A DNA stretch of 64,000 nucleotides from Bin5 sp034428435 (GTDB lineage: Bacteria > Chloroflexota > Anaerolineae > Caldilineales > Caldilineaceae), in the NCBI GenBank assembly GCA_034428435.1, contig DAOUHY010000150.1, positions 66,331 to 130,330 on the forward strand, given 5' to 3'. The notes under the pieces were generated by a model that had not been told where the DNA came from, made no database searches, and saw only the letters and a program-made list of their open reading frames with translations. The position numbers were made by a program, and so were the translations under genes. This document shows positions 44,437 to 52,589 of this stretch, one piece after another (within the stretch, counting starts at the first letter, position 1; every line of letters starts with the position of its first letter).

Positions 44437-45351
44437 TTACTGTAAGGATTGGATGAAGAGGATAATATCAACGATCTGCTCGTCGGTCAGGTTGGGTTGG
44501 CCACCTGAGGGCGGCATGGCGATGCCGGTGCGGCTGTCCGGCGCATCGGCGGCGCGGCCATCGCGGATGATCGCGAACATTTCGCTTTCAGTCAGGCCCG
44601 AGACCTGCGGTGAGTTTGCCAAAGCAGTACCCAATCCTTCGACTCCTACCCCGTTTTGGCCGTGGCAAGAGGTACAGGCCTGGGAATAGAGGGAAGCCCC
44701 ATTCTGCAGGCTCGTAGGCGTGACCGTCGGCGCGGGCGTCGCGGTCGGACCGGCGGACAGTTGCACAAATGGTAGTTCTGAAGCAATGGGGAGCATAAAT
44801 TCCGGCAGAGAGAATCGAACCTTACCGGCCCGTGCGGCTCCGGCAGTGTAGAATGCCAGGGCGAGGAGTACGATCAGGGGAGCCGGCCATCTCGGCCACC
44901 GAACCGACCAGGTTTTGCCGGCACCCCCGGGCTCGCCTGCAATAACCATCAACATGCCTGTGGTGATAATCATGAAACCGACCATCGCCAGGAGCGGAAT
45001 CGTGACGACGCCAAACCAGTCAATCCAAACCGTCGAACAGGTTACCCCGACTCCACACGAGGACGGTGATCCGAGAAAGGGCGTCTTCTGAAGCAAGAAA
45101 TGGTACACCGAAACACCCTGACCGAGTAGGGAAAAGGGCAGTACCAGATGGGGAAGATGATGGTCTCTTCGCAGAATACCAAGAGTAAGCAGACCGGCAA
45201 GGGGATACATCAGGATGCGCTGGTACCAGCAGAGGGTACACGGGATAAAGCCGTTAACTTCACTGAAGTAGAGGCTGCCCATGGTAGCGACCCATGCTGC
45301 GATAAGTGCCCCGTAAAGGCCCAGCTTTGTGGAAAAACTCGAACTGTTCAT
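44437..45351 (-). CDS. DsbB-like disulfide oxidoreductase fused to a cytochrome c domain
   Basis: 304 residues in two parts. Residues 1-138 are a four-helix DsbB/BdbC-type protein with the first redox pair C38/C41 (CTLC) followed by Trp-Tyr-Gln-Arg, and the second pair C99/C105 in a periplasmic loop. A fifth helix (158-172), a Pro/Thr linker (202-213) and a class I cytochrome c domain (215-304) follow, with haem motif CTSCH (226-230) and Met ligand M279 in AMPPSGG. DsbB reoxidises DsbA and passes electrons to quinone; here they could go to cytochrome c. It starts 19 nt after dsbA ends. Confidence 0.88.
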   Translation of the reverse strand: MNSSSFSTKLGLYGALIAAWVATMGSLYFSEVNGFIPCTLCWYQRILMYPLAGLLTLGILRRDHHLPHLVLPFSLLGQGVSVYHFLLQKTPFLGSPSSCGVGVTCSTVWIDWFGVVTIPLLAMVGFMIITTGMLMVIAGEPGGAGKTWSVRWPRWPAPLIVLLALAFYTAGAARAGKVRFSLPEFMLPIASELPFVQLSAGPTATPAPTVTPTSLQNGASLYSQACTSCHGQNGVGVEGLGTALANSPQVSGLTESEMFAIIRDGRAADAPDSRTGIAMPPSGGQPNLTDEQIVDIILFIQSLQ

Positions 45352-45370
45352 CTGGTTTGATAAAGAGTGT

Positions 45371-46084
45371 TCACTGATCGGACGGCAGTTGGATGTCGAT
45401 CGCCGCGGAGACGGCCTCGTAGTCCAGCGGGTTGTCGACGCGCACTCCGTTTACCAGGACGGTTGGCGTGCTGTTGTGTCCGGCCGCACGTGCGGCTTGC
45501 AGACTTTGCGAAATGGTTGGCAGATGCGACTGATTCGTCAAGCAGGAAGTAAACGTGTCGCCATCCAATTTCAGTTCCACTGCGTAGTCGATCAGACGTT
45601 CCATGAGAAATGCACTTGGGCCAGAGGAAGTTGCCTGGAAGACGCGGTCATGGTACGGCCAGAACTGTCCCTGGTCGGCAGCGCACTCGCTGGCCTGGGC
45701 GGCAAGCGAGGCGCCGGGCTCGTGCTGTTGAAGCGGGAAGTGATGGAATTCCAACTTCACCTTTCCACCAACGATATAGTTGTCTACAAGGCCGGGTTTG
45801 ACGCGTTGGTTGAAGGCAGCACATGCAGGACAGCGGAAGTCTTCCCACGCCTGAACAGTCACGGGTGCCTCGGGGTCGCCCAGAGTGTTTCGATTCTGCC
45901 AGGCGGAGGGAACGCCGGAATAGTCGGGTGGCTCAGAAGCTGCCCCCCCATTGCCGGATGCGACGGCCAGTATGACAGCTATCAGTCCTATCAGCACAAC
46001 CGCCCCACCAACCAGATAGATGCTCAGGGACAGTCGTTGTCTATTATCGGCAAGACGGCTCTTCATTTTCATGGACAAGGTCAA
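45371..46084 (-). CDS. DsbA-family thiol oxidoreductase, membrane-tethered
   Basis: 237 residues. An N-terminal membrane anchor (about residues 21-43) follows a basic cytoplasmic tail. The thioredoxin/DsbA fold then carries the active site C85-P-A-C88 in EDFRCPACAAF, with the cis-Pro in STPTVLVNG (about 207). A helical insertion lies between (FWPYHDRVF block, typical of DsbA/Thioredoxin_4). It forms disulfides in exported proteins and should be reoxidised by the DsbB-cytochrome c protein downstream. First gene of the Dsb operon. Extra cysteines at about C123 and C181 may form a second disulfide. Confidence 0.9.
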   Translation of the reverse strand: MTLSMKMKSRLADNRQRLSLSIYLVGGAVVLIGLIAVILAVASGNGGAASEPPDYSGVPSAWQNRNTLGDPEAPVTVQAWEDFRCPACAAFNQRVKPGLVDNYIVGGKVKLEFHHFPLQQHEPGASLAAQASECAADQGQFWPYHDRVFQATSSGPSAFLMERLIDYAVELKLDGDTFTSCLTNQSHLPTISQSLQAARAAGHNSTPTVLVNGVRVDNPLDYEAVSAAIDIQLPSDQ

Positions 46085-46514
46085 TGGCGTCTCATGGACA
46101 ATTATGCCAATTCAAGAGTCAAATAGATTCTGTGATGACGGACTTCAGGACCTCAGATCCGGGACGTGCGCCTTGATCTGAGATCAGGGCCTGATATTTG
46201 AATATAGCACCGATTCTTGTACTTAACAAAACGGCGCCGGAAATCCCCTGCAGCCAGATGGACTGACTTTCGCTGCGGCGGCGTTCCGGGTAAGCTTGTT
46301 TTGGACAGGAATGGGCCAAACACGGCAGCCCTGCTACGTAGACAGCTTGCCTTCGGACGCAGAGGTCGTCTGGAAACCGAAGGTCGGGTTGCGGGACGAG
46401 TCGGGCAGCCGTTCGGGATACCGGTTGGGGGACCGGATCGACCTACGGGCAGGTCAAAGAGGCTAAGGCTCTTCTGTTTACTTTCAGATGTTCTCTAGCG
46501 GAGGGATCTCTTCA
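46085..46514. other. Divergent intergenic region, no gene seen
   Basis: 430 nt between the dsbA-like start (minus) and the SDR gene start (plus). One operator-like palindrome is described separately. I see no gene or repeat. Confidence 0.5.
46171..46189. promoter_or_regulatory. Operator-like palindrome upstream of the Dsb operon
   Basis: TGATCT-G-AGATCA (46174-46186), extended by CC and GG outside, is a near-perfect palindrome in the divergent region about 90-105 nt from the dsbA-like start. Its symmetry fits a dimeric regulator site, but no regulator is known and a chance occurrence is possible. Confidence 0.3.
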
Positions 46515-47393
46515 ATGACAAACAGCGGCTGGCGTTCGCAAGGAACCGGAAGTTCGGGATTATACGGAAAAGTTGCCGTCGTCACTGGCGCAAGCCGGGG
46601 CATTGGCGAAGCCATCGCCGCGGCACTTGCAGCGGAGGGCTGCCGACTGGTCCTGGCGGCTCGCAGTATCGAGCTTCTCCAAGAAGTTGCCGAGGAGTTG
46701 AGATCGCGGCACGGCGTCGAGGTCCTGGTTGTGCCGACCGACATGGGCGACGAAAGCCAGTCTCGAGCGCTAATCAGTGCGGCTGCGGACCATTTCGGGA
46801 CTGTAGATATCCTGGTTAACAACGCCGGTATGGGCATTTTCGGGGCAATAGACGAATTGCATCTGGACGACCTGCGGCATGTCTTTGCAGTTAACTTTTT
46901 TGGGCCATTGGCGGCTATGCAGTCGGCCGTACCAATAATGCGGCGGAACAGCGGCGGCACTATTGTGAACGTCAGCAGTATCGTCGGCAAGTTTCCACAG
47001 CCATTAGGCGGCGGTTACACGGCAACCAAATTCGCTCTTCAGGGTGCAAGTGGAGCGGCCCGAGCAGAGCTGAAGGAGGACAATATTGACGTAATTCTCG
47101 TCTGCCCGGGACTTACCGACACCGAGTTTTCACAGCACAGCCGGATCAGCGTTCCGGGCGCAGAACATCGCCAGGGCGAGCGGCACTCGCTCGGGCGCGG
47201 CGTGGAACCGGAGAGAGTTGGCTCCCGCACGGTGAAGGCCATTGTCAGAGGGGAACGGGAGGTCTATGTGACATTGTTTGACCGCGCCCTTGTCTGGTTT
47301 GCAGTTCACTTTCCCGCTCTCCTCCAATGGGTGCTGGTCTATATCACGCGTTACCGCCGAAGGCGATTTGAAGAAGTCAATCCTTCCAAATAG
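46515..47393 (+). CDS. SDR family oxidoreductase
   Basis: Classical short-chain dehydrogenase/reductase, 292 residues from ATG 46515, which has GGAGG about 10 nt upstream (ATG 46488 is also in frame). The NAD(P) motif GASRGIGEA is followed by NNAGMG, the catalytic Ser in NVSSIVG and the Tyr/Lys in YTATK. A C-terminal stretch of about 45 residues is hydrophobic (WFAVHFPALLQWVLVYITRY) and may bind the membrane, as in retinol or long-chain ketoreductases. The substrate is unknown. Confidence 0.9.
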   Translation: MTNSGWRSQGTGSSGLYGKVAVVTGASRGIGEAIAAALAAEGCRLVLAARSIELLQEVAEELRSRHGVEVLVVPTDMGDESQSRALISAAADHFGTVDILVNNAGMGIFGAIDELHLDDLRHVFAVNFFGPLAAMQSAVPIMRRNSGGTIVNVSSIVGKFPQPLGGGYTATKFALQGASGAARAELKEDNIDVILVCPGLTDTEFSQHSRISVPGAEHRQGERHSLGRGVEPERVGSRTVKAIVRGEREVYVTLFDRALVWFAVHFPALLQWVLVYITRYRRRRFEEVNPSK

Positions 47394-47475
47394 GCGGCTG
47401 GGCGCTTCTTTTCGAACAGGATATCTCCTGCGGACGTCCAGGTGCTGTTCGACGCGGTTATGAAGTCTGTCTCAG

Positions 47476-48504
47476 CTATCGAAACAAGACCCACATAGGC
47501 CGGCTCCCCACTTCATAAGAATTCAAGGGAGACAGCATTCCGCTGTCAGGACTGATGGCGTATGTTGAAATGTTGCCTGACCCTTGTCCCGCCGCAATCA
47601 GGAATCTACCCTCAGGATCGACATTAAAGACACGAGGAACTGCTTCGGTACTCTGCCATCCTATAAGCGTGAGGCGCCCGCTATCCGTGTTGACTGCGTA
47701 GACGGCAATGCTATCGTGGCCCCGGTTCGTGACATAGAGTGTTCGCCCGCTCGGGTGCAGATGGATTTGGGCACAGGTGTTGGCTGCGGTAAAGCCTTCA
47801 GGCAGGGAAGAGAGTGTTTGGAACGGGCGAAGCGCACAGCCTCCTTGATCTGACTCAGCCTGGCCGGTGGGAGACCTATCGAAATGGTAGGCGGTAACGC
47901 TGGAGGCATCCTCATCAGAGGTATAGATAAACCGCTGGTCCAGAGAAAAGACGAAGTGCCTTGGTCCAAGCCCATCTGCCGCCACAAGACTGTGGGCGGG
48001 CTGGTTGGGCGTCAGTTGACCGGTTCGTTCGTCGAACCGGAAGAGAAATATACTGTTGGCGTCGAGGGGATGCGGCACGAGGGCGTAGCGGTTCGAATCG
48101 TCGGTCTCGATGCAGTGTGCGCGGTCAGCAGTTGTCCGGCTGCAAACTTCCTGGCCGACGGAGCCGTCATGCTCAATCCGGTGAACCGCGGCCTTTCCGG
48201 CGCCATAGTAGGCGCTCATCAGAAAGCGGCCGCTTTTGTCCGGGGCGACGTAACATGCGTCAGCGTCCAGCTGTCGTTTTCCCAGCAGGCGCAACCCGCC
48301 GTCGGGCTGGAATCGGAATGCCGCCAGCTCTTTGCTGGCACGCAGGGAGCAGTACAGTGTCTGTCCGTCAGGGGCGCATGCCAAAGCGGAAGGGCCTCCG
48401 GCCACAGTAACAACCTGACGCTGCTGAAGCCGGCCGTCGCCGTGCATTTCAAATGACCGGATCAGATCATCGCCGGAAAGGGTGACGTACACAAATGTGG
48501 TCAT
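47476..48504 (-). CDS. Lactonase-family seven-bladed propeller protein (6-phosphogluconolactonase-like)
   Basis: 342 residues starting at ATG 48504, with AGGAG 9 nt upstream; the open stretch before it (to 48660) is not family-like. Lactonase_7 (YbhE/Pgl-like) propeller repeats are seen as PSALACAPDGQTLYCSL, GPRHFVFSLDQRFIYTSDED, AQIHLHPSGRTLYVTNRG and PRVFNVDPEGRFLIAAGQG. Known members hydrolyse 6-phosphogluconolactone or carboxy-cis,cis-muconate lactone. A role in hexose oxidation fits, but no zwf or gnd is nearby. Confidence 0.87.
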   Translation of the reverse strand: MTTFVYVTLSGDDLIRSFEMHGDGRLQQRQVVTVAGGPSALACAPDGQTLYCSLRASKELAAFRFQPDGGLRLLGKRQLDADACYVAPDKSGRFLMSAYYGAGKAAVHRIEHDGSVGQEVCSRTTADRAHCIETDDSNRYALVPHPLDANSIFLFRFDERTGQLTPNQPAHSLVAADGLGPRHFVFSLDQRFIYTSDEDASSVTAYHFDRSPTGQAESDQGGCALRPFQTLSSLPEGFTAANTCAQIHLHPSGRTLYVTNRGHDSIAVYAVNTDSGRLTLIGWQSTEAVPRVFNVDPEGRFLIAAGQGSGNISTYAISPDSGMLSPLNSYEVGSRPMWVLFR

Positions 48505-48725
48505 GCATCGCTCCTCTAACGAAGGTTGCTTCGATTGTATGAGAGTCTGTTTTGCGCTGTTCATGTTTGCAGGAAGTATGTCCTCATATGGGTAGCACCA
48601 CCGGCAGGCGACCGATGGCCGGTTCGTGGAATCATCGGTTCCCTCCTTAGTTTGTGCCAAGAACGCGCCTGATGTAATGTTGGCGGAATCGACTCATCCC
48701 AATTCAATGCAAGGGCAAACTGAAG

Positions 48726-49697
48726 ATGAGGAAAAAAGTCTGGATGGAATGGTCTCTCCCGGCCGCATTGCTGCCTCAGATCACTGGGCTGGCGGAGTTC
48801 GTTGACGATGGCGATATGGATAGGCTGCGGGGATCTACAGTCATTTCGGGCATTCGCCGCTACTATGACGGCGAGTTCATGGACCGTGTCGGGCCCGAAC
48901 TGGTTCAGATTGCCAAGCCCGGCATCGGTGTCGACAACATCGATCTCGACGCGGCCACGTCCCGTGGAATCCTGGTATGCAACACGCCCGATGCGCCGTC
49001 TGAGTCCACCGCTGAGCATGCCGTGGCACTGCTGATGGCTGTCGCCAAACGCGTAATTGTTGGCGACATGCAGTTGCGGGGGGCAGCCGACATTGGTCGT
49101 GAGGAGATGTTGGGCACTGAACTGATCGGAAGCTCGTTGGGCATCGTAGGTTTCGGAAGGATCGGACGGCGGGTTGCGGAGATGACCGCCTTGGGAATCA
49201 GGATGAATGTAACCATTTACGATCCGTTGCTGCCGGACGATTTCGAGCTTCCAGAGGGGGTTTCGCGGACGGACGACCTTGACGCAGTATTTGCCGAAAA
49301 CCAGTTTGTAACCCTGCACACGCCGCTACTTCCAGAGACACGCCATCTGGCAAACGAACGGCGCCTCAGGTTGATGAAACGCGGCAGCTATCTCATCAAC
49401 GCGTCCCGAGGAGGCGTCCTGGACGAGGCCGCACTGATCAGGGTCTTGGAGGAGGGACACCTGGCAGGCGCGGCTCTGGATGTGTTTGATCCGGAGCCAC
49501 CGCTAGCAGACAATCCTCTGCTTAGAATGAGAAACGTTGTGATTACTCCTCACATCGCCTCTTACACAGATGCCGGTATGGCAGCCATGCAAGCCGGCAC
49601 CGTGGAGAACATTGTAAACGTGCTGAAGGGTGAACGCCCGAGATGGATTGCCAATCCGGAAGCCTGGCCGGGACGGACCGAGCCGGCAAACGCCTGA
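48726..49697 (+). CDS. D-isomer-specific 2-hydroxyacid dehydrogenase
   Basis: NAD-dependent oxidoreductase of the phosphoglycerate/glycerate dehydrogenase group, 323 residues. The NAD fingerprint is GIVGFGRIGRR (about residues 138-148). The catalytic Arg is in INASRGGVLDE, the Glu in FDPEPPLADNPLL and the His in VVITPHIASYT. It lacks the C-terminal ACT domain of SerA, so a catabolic hydroxyacid dehydrogenase is more likely than serine synthesis. It is divergent from the lactonase gene. Confidence 0.9.
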   Translation: MRKKVWMEWSLPAALLPQITGLAEFVDDGDMDRLRGSTVISGIRRYYDGEFMDRVGPELVQIAKPGIGVDNIDLDAATSRGILVCNTPDAPSESTAEHAVALLMAVAKRVIVGDMQLRGAADIGREEMLGTELIGSSLGIVGFGRIGRRVAEMTALGIRMNVTIYDPLLPDDFELPEGVSRTDDLDAVFAENQFVTLHTPLLPETRHLANERRLRLMKRGSYLINASRGGVLDEAALIRVLEEGHLAGAALDVFDPEPPLADNPLLRMRNVVITPHIASYTDAGMAAMQAGTVENIVNVLKGERPRWIANPEAWPGRTEPANA

Positions 49698-49770
49698 CGG
49701 GGACCGGGCTGCCAAGTACCGGGCGGCCCAGTCTCTTCAATTCAGCCGATTCGTTCGAGAGCAATTGGCT

Positions 49771-50592
49771 TTACCAGCGAATGTGACTCTGAACGGGCCC
49801 AACGTGTTGGTCAGAGCGCTCCGAGATGGGCCAGTTTCGCCACTCCTCTACGACCGCGATTAAGCCCTCAACCGCCGCCTCAAAGATGACCTTCCCCTTT
49901 TCCGGTGTTGCTGAAGTCGGATCGCCATGGACACCCAGGCGTGTCCACCGGCCCCAGAAGTCGTTGAATCGAACGGGGTTGGTGTAGATGCTGTCGGAGC
50001 TTACAAACCGGCCGCGCACGTCATCGTCCGCTTCGGCCTTATCCATCTGCACGCGTTCGGGCGCCAGGTGGAGATAGAGCGAAGTCTCGAATTCGTCGGC
50101 GTGGGCCATAACCTCAGTCTCTTTGATACGGTTGAATGCCTCCATCGCCAGCCCAAAGTACCCCAGGGCGCCGCAGATTGAGTCGGTTTCCAGAACTGTT
50201 TTGCGTGCGACTAGATCGATCAGCGGGGTGTTCGAGCCGTGCCCATTGACCAGGAGAATCTTCTCAAAGCCATGATAGGCGACGCTCTTGGTAATGTTGA
50301 GGCAGAAGGCGATGAAGACGTCCGGTTCTATGTGAATTGTGCCGGGAAAGTCTATATGGTGGAGATTCAGCCCATAGGAGACCGGAGGCAAAACAAGAAT
50401 GGACTGAGAAGCACGGCGCCCTGCTTCCAAGCATATCGATTCACACAAAAAGGAGTCTACGTCCAAGGGCAGGTGACGACCGTGCTGTTCAGTCGATGCG
50501 ACCGGTAGCAGGACTACTTTCTGTGCGGCGATGGCATCGTTCATCTCCGCCCAAGTAAGGCGGTTGTAGCGGTACTCAGTTAGAGGATCCAT
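49771..50592 (-). CDS. Creatininase family amidohydrolase
   Basis: 273 residues. Metal and active-site motifs are STEQHGRHLPLDVDS (about residues 33-47), VNGHGSN (about 115-121) and HADEFETS (about 166-173), matching the zinc-binding pattern of creatininase, FAPy deformylase and mycofactocin MftE. These open small cyclic amides or related substrates. It is convergent with the hydroxyacid dehydrogenase and followed upstream by an epimerase in the same orientation. The substrate is not known. Confidence 0.9.
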   Translation of the reverse strand: MDPLTEYRYNRLTWAEMNDAIAAQKVVLLPVASTEQHGRHLPLDVDSFLCESICLEAGRRASQSILVLPPVSYGLNLHHIDFPGTIHIEPDVFIAFCLNITKSVAYHGFEKILLVNGHGSNTPLIDLVARKTVLETDSICGALGYFGLAMEAFNRIKETEVMAHADEFETSLYLHLAPERVQMDKAEADDDVRGRFVSSDSIYTNPVRFNDFWGRWTRLGVHGDPTSATPEKGKVIFEAAVEGLIAVVEEWRNWPISERSDQHVGPVQSHIRW

Positions 50593-50734
50593 TGGCCTGT
50601 TATCTCAATTCTGTTCATGTTTGAGTAGCCGATTGCGAAAACAGCGCTCTTGCTCCTACAGATTGAATGAGTGCGAGCCGGGATGTCCGCCGTAGACCCG
50701 CAAAACGGGTCATCACTCACAGGGAATTCCAGGT

Positions 50735-51493
50735 TCAACGATAGGCTTCGGCCTCGTCGTTGGGCTCGAAGCCAACGACCTCGCGGGCACGTGTGATGTC
50801 TCTGTAACTCCATTTGTTACTGGAGAGGGCGTAGAAGATGTCAAATTTAAGCGCCAGGGGCGCCTGTATGCATTTTTCCACCATCTGACTGATATCTCTC
50901 TGGCTGCACCATACTGAGAACTGCCGGGAATCGGTCGGACGGTCCTCCTGGTTGACAAGGCCAATCCGCAGGCAGATGATAGAGAGTTCAAAGCTGTCGG
51001 AGAACTGCCTTGCCAGAGCTTCGCCCCAGACTTTTGTTGCCCCGTACACGCCAGCGGGGCGAACAGGGGTCTCGTGAGTAATCATCGGCCACGGGGCCTT
51101 CACACTATCGTAGTCGCCATTGACGAGCGCACGGTATGGCTGCACCTGTTCCCAGCCGGAGATGGTGGACCCGCTGCTGGCAAAAATGACTCTCGATACG
51201 CGTGCCTGGCGAGCGGCTTCAAAAACGTTGTAGACGCCGATCAAGTTGGGATCACGAACCCGCTCCCAAGGGTCGCTTCCGCGTGCGGAAGCAGCAAGAT
51301 GGACGACGGTTTCCTGCCCTTCGAATGCGGGGCGGATGGCATTGAGGTTGGCGATGTCCGCCTGCACAGTGCGAACGCCTGGCACGAGGCTGCGGTTGAG
51401 AGCGGTCAAGTCGTAGTCGCTCTCAAGCCGCTGACGGACCGCGCCGCCAATCAGGCCGCTCATACCGGTCACCAGAATACGTTCCGTCATCAT
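50735..51493 (-). CDS. NAD-dependent epimerase/dehydratase family protein
   Basis: Extended SDR, about 252 residues from ATG 51493. The nucleotide motif is VTGMSGLIGGAV, Ser-rich FASSGSTI is the catalytic Ser region, and YGATK carries the Tyr/Lys pair. The length is shorter than typical 4-epimerases (about 310) and matches the uronate dehydrogenase/UDP-sugar epimerase-like subgroup. It probably acts on a sugar or sugar acid. It runs towards the creatininase gene 140 nt away. Confidence 0.87.
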   Translation of the reverse strand: MMTERILVTGMSGLIGGAVRQRLESDYDLTALNRSLVPGVRTVQADIANLNAIRPAFEGQETVVHLAASARGSDPWERVRDPNLIGVYNVFEAARQARVSRVIFASSGSTISGWEQVQPYRALVNGDYDSVKAPWPMITHETPVRPAGVYGATKVWGEALARQFSDSFELSIICLRIGLVNQEDRPTDSRQFSVWCSQRDISQMVEKCIQAPLALKFDIFYALSSNKWSYRDITRAREVVGFEPNDEAEAYR

Positions 51494-51626
51494 TTTGCTC
51501 CTGGGTGGATACCTATGGGAGTAATGCAAACGACTGTCAGAGCGAGGATGGGCATTCGAAGGCTTTCCTGCGAAATGTAGGGGGGTTCATTTCAAGTGTT
51601 GCCCTGCACGTCAGTTCAGCCAGAAC

Positions 51627-52589
51627 TCAGACTTCGGTGAGCAAAATACGGCCGCAGGAGGGGCAACTGAGGAGGTCGTCACTATAGCGAATATTGTTCA
51701 GGATTCCAACCGCAACCTGCGTGTGGCAGGCGCCGCAGATCTCGTCTTCGAGCAGGGCGACGGCCACACCGTTTTTTCTGCGCCGCAGATGTTCGTACAT
51801 TTCGAGGTTCTCTTCGGTGAGCATTTCTGCTACCTGCTCGCGTGCCTTCTTCAGATAGAGAAACTCTTTTTTGCGCTGCTCGATCTCAGTTTCAAAGGCA
51901 TTTTTTCGATTCGTCCACTCCTCTTCTACTTGCACAAGGTTGGTCCGCTTATTCTCCAAAGTTGCCTGAAGCGAATCAACCATCACCAGTCTCTCCACGC
52001 TGCGATTTTCGAGGTCAGTCCGGTGTTCCTTCATCGATTCAATGCTGGACTGCAGGGCTTCGAGTTCTCTTGGATTACTCAGTTCCCCACTCATCAGGCT
52101 TGATTCGGATTCACGTATCCTATCGGTGAGTGATCGCGACTCGAGTTCCAGGTCTTGTTGTTCGGTTCGGGTACCCTGGAGTTCCTGGTCGATAGAATCG
52201 ACTTCCTCGCGCAGCAGATCCAGTTCTTTCGAACCCTCCGCCGCTCTATTGAGGAGAAGGATACGTCGTCGAACTTTGTCGTAAAGTGAATCGATTTCGT
52301 GCATCTTGAGCAATGCAGCTTTTGCGTTCACGTGATACCCCGTAGAGGCTAATTTTTCTGTGTGGGCAGCCGAAAGTTGAGCCGACTGCCAGCCATTTTC
52401 ACGCCGGTGGAGCGTCAGCCATTCCTGGTTGTCTGCGGTGGATGCGACACGCTGCACCAGCGTGCCGGCCAGAACCGCGCAAAGTACAAGTGAGACGATC
52501 GGGTAAGCCAGGCAGTTGCGGGGAAAGATGGCGTTCAGCTTACGCAGATCAATTCGGTCGAAGAGTGCCGAGACCAGATGGCTTTGCAA
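51627..52589 (-). CDS. Coiled-coil protein with C4 zinc ribbon (CT398-like), with possible membrane anchor
   Basis: A long antiparallel coiled coil (about residues 95-275 of the 320-residue frame) ends in a C4 zinc ribbon with CGACH and CPSCG (about 286-312), the zf-RING_7 plan. Family members are about 240 residues, which would fit GTG 52331 as start. The upstream part reads like true coding sequence and contains a hydrophobic helix (LAYPIVSLVLCAVLAGTLV), so either a membrane-anchored form from TTG 52589 or a soluble form is possible. The function of the family is poorly defined; nucleic-acid or protein binding is assumed. Confidence 0.78.
   Translation of the reverse strand: MQSHLVSALFDRIDLRKLNAIFPRNCLAYPIVSLVLCAVLAGTLVQRVASTADNQEWLTLHRRENGWQSAQLSAAHTEKLASTGYHVNAKAALLKMHEIDSLYDKVRRRILLLNRAAEGSKELDLLREEVDSIDQELQGTRTEQQDLELESRSLTDRIRESESSLMSGELSNPRELEALQSSIESMKEHRTDLENRSVERLVMVDSLQATLENKRTNLVQVEEEWTNRKNAFETEIEQRKKEFLYLKKAREQVAEMLTEENLEMYEHLRRRKNGVAVALLEDEICGACHTQVAVGILNNIRYSDDLLSCPSCGRILLTEV

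Noticed and set aside
48561..49319. Minus-strand open frame opposite the 2-hydroxyacid dehydrogenase
   Set aside because: It is antisense to a gene with full NAD-binding and catalytic motifs.
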